DNA of 64,000 nucleotides from Micromonospora inyonensis. Its GTDB lineage: Bacteria; Actinomycetota; Actinomycetes; Mycobacteriales; Micromonosporaceae. Each line of letters begins with the position of its first letter. The stretch's first letter is position 1. Positions 1 to 8,719 of this stretch are shown one piece after another. The notes below the pieces were generated by a model. It made no database searches. It saw only the letters and a list, made by a program, of their open reading frames with translations, and was not told where the DNA came from. The stretch spans positions 2,356,001-2,420,000 of the forward strand of contig NZ_FMHU01000002.1 in assembly GCF_900091415.1 (NCBI RefSeq), written 5' to 3'. A program made the translations under genes and the position numbers.

Positions 1-1
1 G

Positions 2-268
2 TTCGGCGAGGCGCTGCCCGGGGCGGCCCTGGAGGCGGCCGTCGAGGCGGCGTCCTCCTGCGACCTGCTGCTGACCGTCGGCACGTCCGGCCTGGTGTAC
101 CCGGCGGCCGAGATTCCCCAGGTGGCTGCCCGCCTGGGTGCCGCCGTGGTCCAGGTCAACCCGGAGGAGACGCCGCTGGACGGGATCGCCGAGGTCAACC
201 TGCGGGGCCCGGCGGCACGGGTGCTCCCCGCCCTCGTCGACGCCGTGTGGGGTGGCGCGGACGGGTGA
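2..268 (+). CDS. NAD-dependent protein deacylase (sirtuin), C-terminal fragment
   Basis: This is the 3' end of a gene cut by the window edge; 88 codons remain before the TGA. The visible part begins FGEALPG and continues through LLTVGTSGLVYPAAEIP and VVQVNPEETPLD. These match the C-terminal half of the Rossmann fold of Sir2 deacylases: the FGE motif, the GTS nucleotide-binding loop and the VxxNPxxT strand. Sirtuins remove acyl groups from lysines with NAD and act in the cytosol. The catalytic His and any zinc Cys pairs would lie upstream, outside the window, so the sirtuin class cannot be judged. The next gene runs in the opposite direction and converges on this one. Confidence 0.75.
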   Translation, partial: FGEALPGAALEAAVEAASSCDLLLTVGTSGLVYPAAEIPQVAARLGAAVVQVNPEETPLDGIAEVNLRGPAARVLPALVDAVWGGADG

Positions 269-447
269 GATGCCGTCGACGACGTTTGCCGATCCAACGG
301 GTGGCGGCACCCCGGGTCCGTGCGGACTGCGGGCGGGCCCGTCCGGTCGACGCCCGGTCCGGGCCGGGCCCGCCCGGTTGGGACTGGGAGCCTGCCAGCA
401 CAGCGTCCCGGTCCACGCGGCGACGAACTGCCCGGCCCCGGCCGCGC

Positions 448-1100
448 TCACGACCGGCCCCGTCCGCGTCGGTGGTCCCGGTGGTCGCGTCGCCGGTCGG
501 GTCGCGTGTCGCTCCGGGGCCGGTCGGCCGTCTTGTAGGTGACCAGGGGAACCGTCGAGGCGACCGAGGTGGCCAGACCGTGCTCGGTGAGGTCGGCGAT
601 CACCTGCTCGATCCGCTTGTACGCCGTCGGTGCCTCCTCGAAGAGAAGTTGCCGGTCACCGCGGACCACCAGCGAACCCACCGGCGTCCGGCGCAGCTCC
701 TCGACCGTGTGCTTGGCCCGGCCCCGGCGCAGGGCGTCGGCGCGGGACATCTTGCGGCCCGCACCGTGGGCCACGACGGGTCGTCGGCGTCCCGGTCCGG
801 GTCCAGCGCGCGGTCGAGGTCGGGGAACCGGCCGGCGAGCTGCTCGGGCACGACACGCTTCAGGTCGACGGGGAAGACGGCGATGCCGCACCCGATGTCG
901 GAGCCCACCAGGTGCGGGTACAGCACGGTCGAGGCCATGGCCGCGCCGATCGGGGCACCCTTGCCGGGGTGCAGGTCCGGCATGCCGGCGACGTGCCGCA
1001 TGCCGTCGAAGGCCGCCACCTGGTGGCACTGGGTGACGGCGTCGGACTCGATCCAGCTTCGGGGGCCGGCGAGGACGGTGACCGTGGCGGCACGACAACT
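448..1100 (-). pseudogene. RtcB-like RNA ligase remnant with internal deletion and frameshift
   Basis: Two frames carry the two ends of an RctB/RtcB-family protein. The first (about 1100 to 770) reads LAGPRSWIESDAV, then GMRHVAGMPDLHPGKGAPIG and GSDIGCGIAVFPVDLKR, the family's N-terminal metal-site signature. The second frame (about 770 to 448) reads AHGAGRKMSRADA, then LLFEEAPTAYKRIEQVI and PLVTYK, the family's C-terminus. Intact members are roughly 370-400 residues; about 110 plus 100 remain. The whole middle, with the catalytic histidine that forms the guanylate adduct, is missing. No convincing start codon is seen and the 3' end runs past the usual TYK terminus to a chance stop. An assembly artefact is possible, but lost sequence plus a shifted frame fits real decay better. 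Confidence 0.75.
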
Positions 1101-1122
1101 GGTTTTCCCGTCTGCGCGGCGG

Positions 1123-1650
1123 CTACCGGGGCAGGTCGGCCAGCCACCGGGTAAGGGCCGCCGGGGAGCGGAACAGCAGGACCGGTGGCCCGGACGGGTC
1201 GGCCTGCCAGGCCCGCATCCGCCGCCGTGCCCGGCCGTACGCGGTGACGTGCCACACCAGGACCGAGTCCCGGGAGAGCACGCTGCCCAGCGACTCGCGG
1301 TTGCCGTTGCAGATCTCCTCCCCGGTCAGCAACCGACGGACGGTGCGGCGCAACAGGCGCCAGAAGGAGAGCCAGCGTGGGTAGTCCAGGCCGACGACCA
1401 GGTCGGCGCGGGCCAACGGCACGTCCCGCCAGCCGTGGTACGCCCCGTCGAGGATCCACCGGTCACGCCGGCAGATCGCCTCGATCCGGCTGCGCTGCTC
1501 CGCGACCGGCACCTCGACCCAGCCAGGTTGCCAGAGCAGGTCGTCGACCGGGTACCACGGCAGATTGAGACGGTCGGCCAGCCGGGCGGCGAGGGTGGAC
1601 TTGCCGGCCCCGTACACGCCGTAGACCAGGATGCGGGCCGGTTGGCTCAT
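1123..1650 (-). CDS. Small P-loop kinase-like ATPase (adenylate kinase / topology-modulation-like)
   Basis: A 175-residue protein with a Walker A loop GVYGAGKST at residues 11-19, followed by LAARLADRLNLPWYPVDDL and the pattern RWILDGAYHGW. This is the layout of small 'DNA topology modulation protein FlaR-like' or adenylate-kinase-like NTPases. These are soluble, and their substrate is usually unknown. The ATG at 1650 was chosen because a -10-like TACGCT lies 6 nt upstream (a leaderless arrangement) and the P-loop sits at the usual distance from it; longer in-frame reading upstream is low-complexity. It follows the metal-uptake operon on the same strand after a gap of 114 nt, so co-transcription is possible. 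The substrate cannot be told from the sequence. Confidence 0.7.
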   Translation of the reverse strand: MSQPARILVYGVYGAGKSTLAARLADRLNLPWYPVDDLLWQPGWVEVPVAEQRSRIEAICRRDRWILDGAYHGWRDVPLARADLVVGLDYPRWLSFWRLLRRTVRRLLTGEEICNGNRESLGSVLSRDSVLVWHVTAYGRARRRMRAWQADPSGPPVLLFRSPAALTRWLADLPR

Positions 1651-1764
1651 CGCGGCAGCGTACGGCACCTGCGCACGCGCCGCCGGGGGCCCGGCGCGGG
1701 ACGGTCCCCGGCCGACCGGGACGGCCCCGACGACCGGGACGGCCCCGACGACCGCCACCTCCGT

Positions 1765-2580
1765 TCAGGACACGGACGGCTGGTGGTCGGGCCGGGCCCG
1801 CCCGGTCACCGGGGAGCCGACGCCGGCCGGGGCGATGGTGACGTCGGCGGTGGTGGTGAGCGCCCCGACCGAGGGGTAGAGCCGGGTCACCAGGTCGGTG
1901 GTGACCGTCTCCCGGGGCGTCCCGTCGGCGAGGAGCCGTCCCTGGCGGCCCAGCGCCACCACCCGGTCGCAGAACCACAGCACGTGGTTCGGTTCGTGGG
2001 TGCAGACCAGCACCGCCCGACCGGCGCGGGCCAGGTCGCGCACGGTGCGCCAGACCCACATCTGGTTGCCGAAGTCGAGGCTGGCGGTGGGTTCGTCCAG
2101 CAGCAGCACGTCGCAGTCCTGCGCCAGGGCGCGGGCGATCAGCACGAGCTGGCGCTGCCCACCGCTGAGGGTGTGGTAGTGCCGGTCCCGGTCGGCGGCC
2201 AGACCGACCTGCGCCAGCACCCGCTCGCAGACCTCGACGTCGCGCCGCCGGGGGCCGAACACCCCACCGAGGTGCGGGGTACGGCCCATCAGCACCATGT
2301 CCAGCACGGTGAACGGGAACGGGTTGGTGTGCTGCTGCGGCACGTACGACACCCGGCGGGCGACCTCGGCGGGGCGCAGCCGGCCCAGGTCGACGCCGTC
2401 GAGGGTGACGGTGCCGGTGTGCCGCAGGTGCCCGAGGAGGCACCGGTAGAGGGTCGACTTGCCGCTGCCGTTCGGGCCGAACAACGCGCACAGTTCACCA
2501 GCCCGCAGGTCGAGGTCGATGCCGTCGAGCACCGACCGGTCGCCGTAGGCGAAGGAGAGTCCCCGTACCCGGAGGGTCAC
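1765..2580 (-). CDS. ABC transporter ATP-binding protein, metallophore/siderophore type
   Basis: A 271-residue ATPase of the FepC/BtuD type that powers import of metal chelates at the inner face of the membrane. Visible motifs: Walker A GPNGSGKST (residues 35-43), Q-loop near PQQHTNPFP, signature LSGGQ (138-142), Walker B VLLLDEP (158-164) and the switch histidine in VCTHEPNH. The start is GTG at 2580, which overlaps the permease stop by 4 nt (GTGA), so translation is coupled. It is the last gene of the nine-gene operon. The C-terminus carries about 40 residues beyond the core ATPase, poorly conserved in look. Its partners are the permease and the binding lipoprotein immediately upstream. Confidence 0.93.
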   Translation of the reverse strand: MTLRVRGLSFAYGDRSVLDGIDLDLRAGELCALFGPNGSGKSTLYRCLLGHLRHTGTVTLDGVDLGRLRPAEVARRVSYVPQQHTNPFPFTVLDMVLMGRTPHLGGVFGPRRRDVEVCERVLAQVGLAADRDRHYHTLSGGQRQLVLIARALAQDCDVLLLDEPTASLDFGNQMWVWRTVRDLARAGRAVLVCTHEPNHVLWFCDRVVALGRQGRLLADGTPRETVTTDLVTRLYPSVGALTTTADVTIAPAGVGSPVTGRARPDHQPSVS

Positions 2581-3683
2581 GACTGCGCTCCCAGGAAGGT
2601 GGACCGGGTACGCAGCAGGTAGACCAGGTACGGCGCCCCGAGAATGGAGGTGATGATGGTGATCGGCACCTCGCCGGAGTGGATGGTCCGGGCGATGTCG
2701 TCGCAGACCATCACGAAGACCGCGCCCAGGGTGGCCGACAGCGGGATGACGAAGCGGTGGTCGGGCCCGACGAGCAGCCGGGCGGCGTGCGGGACCAGCA
2801 ACCCCACCCAGGCGATGATCCCGGAGACCGAGACGGCCAGCGCGGTCAGCGCGGTGGCCAGGACGATCACCCACCGGCGCAGCGGTTCGGGGTCGACGCC
2901 GAGGGACCGCGCCTCGTCGTCGCCGAGGCTGAGGATGTTCATCCGCCAACCGGCCCGCCAGAGCAGCAGGCACCCGAGCACCGAGGCCGGTACGACGACG
3001 GCGACGTCGCTCCAGGTGGCCCGGTAGAAGCCTCCCATGATCCAGAAGACCAGGCGGCGGAGCTGCTCGTCGGTGCCGACGTACTGAAAGAGGGAGAAGA
3101 TCGCGGAGAAGAACGAGCCGACCACCACCCCGGCGAGGATGAGGGTGACGGTGGGGCGTTCCCCGCGTACCCGGGAGAGGCCGTAGGTCAGCCCGACCGC
3201 GACCATGCCGAAGACGAAGGCCATCACCTGCATCGACAGCGGCACGTCCACCATGACGGACACGCCCGCGCCGAACGCCGCCCCGGCGCTGACGCCGAGG
3301 ATGAACGGCTCCACCAGGGGGTTGCGGAAGGTGCCCTGGTAGGCCGCCCCGCTACAGGCGAGTGCGGCGCCGACGGCCCCGGCGAGCAGCACCCGGGTCA
3401 GCCGCAGGTCCCACACCACGGCGTCGTGCAGGTTGTTGGTGTCGTCGGTCAGCCCGATCCGGGCGGCGAGCACGGCCAGCACGTCGCCGACCGGGACGAC
3501 GTACGCGCCGACCATGATGGAGACCACCGCCACCACGCCGACGAGCACGGTCGTGGAGGCCAGCAGCAGGATGCGGACGCGGTCGCCACGCGCGGCGGTG
3601 GGGGCGGTGGTGCCGCCGCCCACTCCCCGGTCCGGCGGGCCGGGCACCGGGGAGAGGGCGGCGCGGGATACGGACGGGGTCAC
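2577..3683 (-). CDS. FecCD-family ABC transporter permease
   Basis: A 368-residue polytopic membrane protein of the FecCD/BtuC family. The first roughly 45 residues are Pro/Gly-rich and cytosolic, then about ten hydrophobic segments follow. Family landmarks include DLRLTRVLLAGAVGAALA, GAAYQGTFRNPLVEP, ILGVSAGAAFGA, then SVSGIIAWVGLLVPHAARL near the C-terminus (the GIIxFVGLxxPH signature) and GEVPITIITSILGAP. A single permease gene is present, so it probably works as a homodimer. GTG at 3683 was chosen because it overlaps the binding-protein stop in a GTGA. It should translocate the metal complex delivered by the lipoprotein encoded upstream. Confidence 0.92.
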   Translation of the reverse strand: MTPSVSRAALSPVPGPPDRGVGGGTTAPTAARGDRVRILLLASTTVLVGVVAVVSIMVGAYVVPVGDVLAVLAARIGLTDDTNNLHDAVVWDLRLTRVLLAGAVGAALACSGAAYQGTFRNPLVEPFILGVSAGAAFGAGVSVMVDVPLSMQVMAFVFGMVAVGLTYGLSRVRGERPTVTLILAGVVVGSFFSAIFSLFQYVGTDEQLRRLVFWIMGGFYRATWSDVAVVVPASVLGCLLLWRAGWRMNILSLGDDEARSLGVDPEPLRRWVIVLATALTALAVSVSGIIAWVGLLVPHAARLLVGPDHRFVIPLSATLGAVFVMVCDDIARTIHSGEVPITIITSILGAPYLVYLLRTRSTFLGAQS

Positions 3684-4834
3684 TTGACCTCCAGGTCCCC
3701 GACGTACTTCTGCGCCTCGATGGCCTCCCGGGCACGCTGCTCGTCCATGCCGTAGACGTCGCGGTAGAAGGCGACCTCCTCGGCGGCGACGTCGACGTCG
3801 GCGAAGCGGTCCGGGTAGGCCAGCTTCGCCATCTTCAGCAGGGCGATCGGGGTCTCCACGGTGGCGCGCCACTCGTCGTAGCCGAGCGCGACGAGGCGCT
3901 TGTTCCTGATGGCCCGCATCTCGCCGAGGTTGGCCCAGTTCAGGCCGGCGTGCCGCCCGGCGTGGATCAGGGCCGGGTCGAGGTAGCCCTCGTGTCCGGC
4001 GACCACCATGGCCTCCGGGTCGAGGGCGAGCAGCTTCTCCTCGGAGACGGTGACGAAGGTGCCCGCCCCGGCCACGTTGCGGGCTCCGACGATCTCGGTG
4101 AGCAGGTACGACTGGATGCTCTTCGTACCCATCACGTTGTTGATCGTGGCGAAGTACGCCACCGGGGTGCGCTCGGCGGCCGGGATGTCGCGGGTCCGGG
4201 CGGTGACCTTGTCCAGGCCGGCCTGGAGCCGTCCGACGAGCTTCGCGGCCTCCGCCTGCTTGCCGAAGACCGCACCGGTGATGGTGATGTGTTCCCAGGC
4301 GGTCCGGATGTCGGGCTGGTCGAAGTTGGACGGCGAGAGGAGGACCACCACGGGGACGCCGAGGGACTCGATCTTGTCGATCACCTCCTGGTGCAGGGTC
4401 CGGTTCTCCTGGCTGGCCACCCAGGCTTCCAGGAACACGACGTCGGGCTTGAGGCCGACGAGGCGCTCGTAGTTGACCCCGCTCCACGGGGAGCCGAGCG
4501 CCTCGGCCCGGTCGATGCTGGGGACGAGCTTGGCGCGGTAGCCCATCTTCTTCGTGGCGGTGTCGACCCCGACCAGGGTGTCCTCGACACCGAAGATCCG
4601 CATGGACTTGGTGATCAGACCTTCCCACTCCAGCACCACGACGCGCTTCGGGTTGGCCGGCACCTCGACGGTCCGCTTCCAGTGGTCGGTGACGGTGACC
4701 GGCTTCGCGGTCGACCCGGCCGAGGTGGCCGCGCTGTCGGAGCCGCACCCGGCGAGGGTGAGGCCGAGGGCGAGCGCCAGCAGCCCGGCGAGTGCCGCAC
4801 GGGGACGGCGACAGGCGATGTTCGGGACGTTCAT
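3680..4834 (-). CDS. Metal-chelate substrate-binding lipoprotein (FecB/BtuF type)
   Basis: A 384-residue lipoprotein. It has a basic N-terminus, a hydrophobic h-region (LAGLLALALGLTLAGC) and a lipobox cysteine at residue 30. The mature part has the class III binding-protein pattern: KRVVVLEWEGLITKSMRIFG near the start of lobe 1, LKPDVVFLEAWVAS, then IVGARNVAG and ALDPEAMVVAG in lobe 2. It would capture a metal chelate outside the membrane and hand it to the adjacent permease. It lies 26 nt after the MFS gene and overlaps the permease by 4 nt. The ligand is not readable from sequence; a zinc chelate is inferred from the Zur context. Confidence 0.92.
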   Translation of the reverse strand: MNVPNIACRRPRAALAGLLALALGLTLAGCGSDSAATSAGSTAKPVTVTDHWKRTVEVPANPKRVVVLEWEGLITKSMRIFGVEDTLVGVDTATKKMGYRAKLVPSIDRAEALGSPWSGVNYERLVGLKPDVVFLEAWVASQENRTLHQEVIDKIESLGVPVVVLLSPSNFDQPDIRTAWEHITITGAVFGKQAEAAKLVGRLQAGLDKVTARTRDIPAAERTPVAYFATINNVMGTKSIQSYLLTEIVGARNVAGAGTFVTVSEEKLLALDPEAMVVAGHEGYLDPALIHAGRHAGLNWANLGEMRAIRNKRLVALGYDEWRATVETPIALLKMAKLAYPDRFADVDVAAEEVAFYRDVYGMDEQRAREAIEAQKYVGDLEVK

Positions 4835-4860
4835 CGGTACCTTTCGGGGAAACAGGGGAT

Positions 4861-6162
4861 TCAGGGGACCTGCACCGGGTCGGCCGGTCGGTCGACGGCG
4901 TCGCGGACACGACGCGGGGCCAGCACACCCGGCCAGGCGGCCAGCACGGCGGCCGCCGCGGCGGCTGCGGCGCAGGCCAGGAAGCCGCCGGCCGCCCCGG
5001 CCGGTCCGTCGACGATCGCGCCGGTCACGGCGGAGCCGAGCGCGGCCAGCGACAGGTTGACGGTGGTCAGCCAGGTGTACGCCTCGGTCAGCATCGACGC
5101 CGGGGCGATCCGGGCCATCAGCACGGCCTGCACGGTCATCGCCGGGGCGATCACCGCACCGCTGAGCAGCAGTACCCCGCCGAGCACGGTGCTGTTGGGC
5201 GACAACGCCCAGGCGGCGTAGCCGACCGAGAGACCGGCCAGCAGCCAGGTCAACTGCCGGGTCAGCGGGGTCTGCCAGGTCCGGGCGCCGTACCAGAGTC
5301 CGGCGGCGGCGCTGCCGAGGCTCCAGACGGCGATCAGCACACCGGTGACCGCCTCGGCGCGGTCGCCGTCGTGCTCGGTGGCGAAGGCGGCCACCGCGAC
5401 CGGCGACGCGCCGAAGGAGAAGGCGACACCGGCGGCGCAGAGCAGCAGCGCCGGCATCCGGGGCGACCGCAGCGGCCCGAGCCCCCGGGTCGGGCTGCCG
5501 GCATGTGGGCGTAGCTGCCGCAGCGTCCGGCCCCGGGCGAGCACCGCCGTGCCGCCGCCGGCACAGGCGGCGGCCAGGACGATCGCGGCGGCCGGGCCGG
5601 CGATCCCGGACCGGGAGCCGGTCAGCGCGGCGAGCGGGTCGGCGACGAGCATCGCCGCCGACAGCAGCAGCGGGCCGACGACGAAGACCAGTTCGAAGAG
5701 CGTCGACTCGGCCGCCATCGCGGTGCTGCGGACGTCCTCGCGGCCGGTGCCCTCTCCGGTCAGCACGGTCCAGGCCGCGCGCAGCGCCGGGCTGATGGCC
5801 GGGAAGACCGCCCCGGACAGCGCGGCGAGGACGCAGAGCAGGGGCACCGGCTGCCGGGTCAGGGTGGCCGCCAGCAGCAGCAGTTGGGCGGTGGCGTAGG
5901 CCGCGCCGTAGAGCGGCAGCACCCGGTGCGCGCCGAAGCGGTCGGCCAGCCGCCCCCCGATCGGCGCGGTGACCGCCGTGGCCAGCGACACCGACGCCCC
6001 GACCAGTGCCGCGTCGGCGAACGAGCCGGTGGTCTCACGGACCAGGAGGATCCAGGCGAGCACCGTGACGCCCTGGCCGAGCCGGGCCACCACCCCGCCG
6101 ACGAGCAGCAGCGGCGCTCCCGGCACCCGCCACAGTCGCGCGTAGCGGGCTCCCCCGGTCAC
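4861..6162 (-). CDS. MFS transporter, probable exporter of the operon product
   Basis: A 433-residue major facilitator with about twelve hydrophobic segments. The loop 2-3 signature is visible as GGRLADRFGAHRVLPLYG, and a long cytosolic linker (LARGRTLRQLRPH and following) separates the two six-helix halves. It resembles the drug/siderophore-efflux subgroup. GTG at 6162 overlaps the upstream ATP-grasp stop (GTGA), so it is translated as part of the biosynthetic operon. Lying between the biosynthetic genes and the ABC importer, it most likely exports the finished chelator. That role is inference from position; the fold assignment is firm. Confidence 0.88.
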   Translation of the reverse strand: MTGGARYARLWRVPGAPLLLVGGVVARLGQGVTVLAWILLVRETTGSFADAALVGASVSLATAVTAPIGGRLADRFGAHRVLPLYGAAYATAQLLLLAATLTRQPVPLLCVLAALSGAVFPAISPALRAAWTVLTGEGTGREDVRSTAMAAESTLFELVFVVGPLLLSAAMLVADPLAALTGSRSGIAGPAAAIVLAAACAGGGTAVLARGRTLRQLRPHAGSPTRGLGPLRSPRMPALLLCAAGVAFSFGASPVAVAAFATEHDGDRAEAVTGVLIAVWSLGSAAAGLWYGARTWQTPLTRQLTWLLAGLSVGYAAWALSPNSTVLGGVLLLSGAVIAPAMTVQAVLMARIAPASMLTEAYTWLTTVNLSLAALGSAVTGAIVDGPAGAAGGFLACAAAAAAAAVLAAWPGVLAPRRVRDAVDRPADPVQVP

Positions 6163-7415
6163 CGGAGACCTCCGGCGACCAGTCCGGTCACCGTCCGCCC
6201 GGTGACGCGGGCGTCGCGGGCGGTGGCCAGCACGGCCGCGCGTACGGCGGCGCTGTCCGCGCCCCGGAACCGGTAGCGGGCACCGACGTGCTCGTAGTAG
6301 GCGTCCGCCGCCGGCAGCACGTCCCCCACGCGGGGAACCACCTCGGCGTACGGGCCCGGGTCTCGTCCGGTCATCGACGTGGCCTCCTCGATGTGGCAGG
6401 GCCGACCGGCGGGGGCGGGTACGAGCAGCCAGCCGGCAACCTCGGTACGGATGCCGGTCGGCGGCGGATCCGGCGGTGGGTGACCCAGCGCGATCCGGAA
6501 CGCGGCCCGCATCAGGTCGTAGCCGTGCACGTCGCGCCAGACGAACGGGATCTCCGCGCCACCGACGCGGGCCCCGACCTCCAGCAGCGTGCAGTGGGGC
6601 GGGCCGTCCCCGGCGTGGCGGAGGAACACCTCCAGGTGGAACACGGTGGGTCGGTCGGTGAGGGCACGCAGCACCGAGGTGGTGAACGCGCCGACGGCGG
6701 CGACCACGGTCGGCTCGTCCACTTCGACCGAGCCGAGCGGCCGACCGTCGCGGAAGGCGAGGCAGGTGTCGAGGTAGGCCGACAGCCGCCACGGGCCGAG
6801 TGTCGCGCCGTCGAAGACGCCGTCGACGTGGTGGATCGGGTCGGGCTGGTACGCCTGGACCAGCCGGGCCGGGTCGTGGCCGACGTCGGCCGCCTCGTCG
6901 GGGCCGGCGATCAGCCGTACCCCGGCGCTGGAACTGCCGGTGCGGGGTTTGACCACCACCGGCCAGCCGTGCCGGGCGGCGTGTTCCCGTACCGCCGCCG
7001 GGTCGGGCGCGGGCGCGGTGGCCGGCACCGGGATGCCGGCGGCGGCGACCGTCCGGGCCATGACCAGCTTGTCGCGGAAGAGGGTGACCTCCTGCGGGGT
7101 ACGTCCCGCACAGCCCCAGCGGACGGCGAGGACGGCGGCGGGAAGCAGGTCGTCCTCCTTGAGCGCGACCACCGCGACCGGCCGACCGAACCGGGCGGCG
7201 AGCGAGCGGATCCGGGCATCCACCTGCTCGACGTCGTCGGTGGCGTCGACCAGCGCGACGGCTGCGGCCCGCTCCGGGACGCCGGCCGCCCCGACGTCGG
7301 TGGTGACGTAGCTGACGGCGTGCGTGTCGTGGTCGACGTAGCGGTCGTAGTGGGCGTACGCGTCGCGCCAGCGGTGCAGCACGACCACGTGCGGGCGGGC
7401 TGCCGTCGCGGTCAC
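6159..7415 (-). CDS. ATP-grasp ligase (second of two), amino-acid/peptide ligase type
   Basis: A 418-residue ATP-grasp enzyme. The ATP-grasp core is visible: RDKLVMARTVAAAGIPVP leading into subdomain A, WPVVVKPRTGSSSAGV (the nucleotide-binding lysine and glycine-rich loop), then LLEVGARVGGAEIPF, which holds the Mg-binding acidic residue followed by the R-x-GG loop. The last motif is close to L-amino-acid ligases and carnosine-synthase-like proteins. Such enzymes activate a carboxylate as an acyl phosphate and form an amide. It overlaps its neighbour on each side by 4 nt. I infer that it forms one of the amide bonds of the operon's product. Substrates are unknown. Confidence 0.88.
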   Translation of the reverse strand: MTATAARPHVVVLHRWRDAYAHYDRYVDHDTHAVSYVTTDVGAAGVPERAAAVALVDATDDVEQVDARIRSLAARFGRPVAVVALKEDDLLPAAVLAVRWGCAGRTPQEVTLFRDKLVMARTVAAAGIPVPATAPAPDPAAVREHAARHGWPVVVKPRTGSSSAGVRLIAGPDEAADVGHDPARLVQAYQPDPIHHVDGVFDGATLGPWRLSAYLDTCLAFRDGRPLGSVEVDEPTVVAAVGAFTTSVLRALTDRPTVFHLEVFLRHAGDGPPHCTLLEVGARVGGAEIPFVWRDVHGYDLMRAAFRIALGHPPPDPPPTGIRTEVAGWLLVPAPAGRPCHIEEATSMTGRDPGPYAEVVPRVGDVLPAADAYYEHVGARYRFRGADSAAVRAAVLATARDARVTGRTVTGLVAGGLR

Positions 7416-8710
7416 GCCGCACCTGCGGGGGCGGCCGGTTCCACGTCGTAGAAGCCGTGCCCGTCCAGCCAGCCCACCGTCGCCAGGTCGCGTTCGACCA
7501 CCTCGGCCCGGGCGTGGGCGAGGACGACCATCATCGGTTCGGTGGTGTCGTCCACGGTCAGCGGCAACCGCTCGCCGGGGTGCACCCCGACCTGGATCTC
7601 GTGCAGGCTCTCCAGTTCCCGGACCTGCTCCAGCAGCGGGTAGCCGCGCAGGATCCCGGTGACCGGGGAGGTGAGGAAGGCCATCGCCACGTGCTGACGG
7701 ACCTGCTGCGGGGTGTCCACGGTGGCGAGGAACCCGGCCGGGTCGAGGTATGCCTGGACGGTCCGTTCGACCTGGGACTCGCCGAGGGCCAGCAACGCCT
7801 GGGCGGCGGTGTCCGCGCCGCAGAGCCGTACCCCGACCTCGACGAGGCGGGGCCCGTCGGCGGTGAGCATGATCTCGTGGTGCGCCGGGCCGTGCCGCAC
7901 GTCGAGGGCGTCGAGGACCTCGGCGGCGTACCGGACGAGGGTGTCCCGCTCGGGTGCGGTCGGCGCGACCAGGACCGCCCCGCTGATCCGGTCGCGTACG
8001 CCGTTGGCGGAGATCTTGGTGTACCGCCAGACGTCGGTGGCCCGGTGCCGACCGTCACGGCTGACGGTGTTGACCACGTACTCGGTGCCGGTGAGGTACT
8101 CCTGGGCGACCACGGCCTCGTTCGGCAGGGAGAAGATGTTGCGTGCCCCGGCCACCGCCCGGTAGGCGGCGACCGACTCGGCCGGGGTGTCGCAGAAGGT
8201 CACCCCGTCGTTGCCGGCGCTGCGCACCGGCTTGACCACCACCCGGGTACCCAGCTCCCGGTGCCAGTCGGCCAGTCCGTCGGCGTCGGTGACGAGCAGC
8301 TGGCGGGCGGTGGGCAGCCCGGCCGCCCGCACGGCCTCGATCTGGAGGTACTTGTCCCGCCGGGCCGCGCTGCGCTGCGTGCCGTTGCTGGTCAGGCCGA
8401 GCGTCTCGCTCAGCCGGTCGGCCAGCTCGACGCCGAGTTCACCGCCGGTCACCACGGCGACCGGTTCGTGGGCGGCGACCGCTTTGGCCGTCAGCTCGAC
8501 GTCGCCTGAGTGGACGACGGTGTCGGCGAAGAGCGCCTCGGCCGCCGGGTCGGCGTGCCCGGCGTACACGGCGGGGATCTCCGGGGTGCTGCGCACCCGG
8601 ACGACGGCGCAGCCGGCGGCGGCGAAGGCCCGGGCCAGCCGCATCGTCGGCGCGTACACGTCGACCATCACCACGGTCGGCGGTGGTGGATTCTGCGCGA
8701 GCGGGGTCAA
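7412..8710 (-). CDS. ATP-grasp ligase (first of two)
   Basis: A 432-residue ATP-grasp enzyme distinct in sequence from its downstream partner. The N-terminal Rossmann-like domain starts VVMVDVYAPTMRLARAFAAAG. The grasp core shows RRDKYLQIEAVRAAGLPTA, TRVVVKPVRSAGNDGVTFC and RLVEVGVRLCGADT, where the usual acidic metal ligand and R-x-x-G are kept. An IFSLPNEAVVAQEYLTGTEY stretch is typical of carboxylate-amine ligases in natural-product clusters. It begins 9 nt after the desulfurase-like gene and its stop overlaps the next start (4 nt). Two successive ATP-grasp enzymes suggest two amide-forming or activation steps, by inference. Confidence 0.88.
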   Translation of the reverse strand: MTPLAQNPPPPTVVMVDVYAPTMRLARAFAAAGCAVVRVRSTPEIPAVYAGHADPAAEALFADTVVHSGDVELTAKAVAAHEPVAVVTGGELGVELADRLSETLGLTSNGTQRSAARRDKYLQIEAVRAAGLPTARQLLVTDADGLADWHRELGTRVVVKPVRSAGNDGVTFCDTPAESVAAYRAVAGARNIFSLPNEAVVAQEYLTGTEYVVNTVSRDGRHRATDVWRYTKISANGVRDRISGAVLVAPTAPERDTLVRYAAEVLDALDVRHGPAHHEIMLTADGPRLVEVGVRLCGADTAAQALLALGESQVERTVQAYLDPAGFLATVDTPQQVRQHVAMAFLTSPVTGILRGYPLLEQVRELESLHEIQVGVHPGERLPLTVDDTTEPMMVVLAHARAEVVERDLATVGWLDGHGFYDVEPAAPAGAA

Positions 8711-8719
8711 CGGTGCTCC

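Noticed and set aside
2679..3755. Plus-strand frame opposite the FecCD permease
   Set aside because: His/Gln/Asp/Gly-rich shadow of the permease; no recognizable domain or ribosome binding site.
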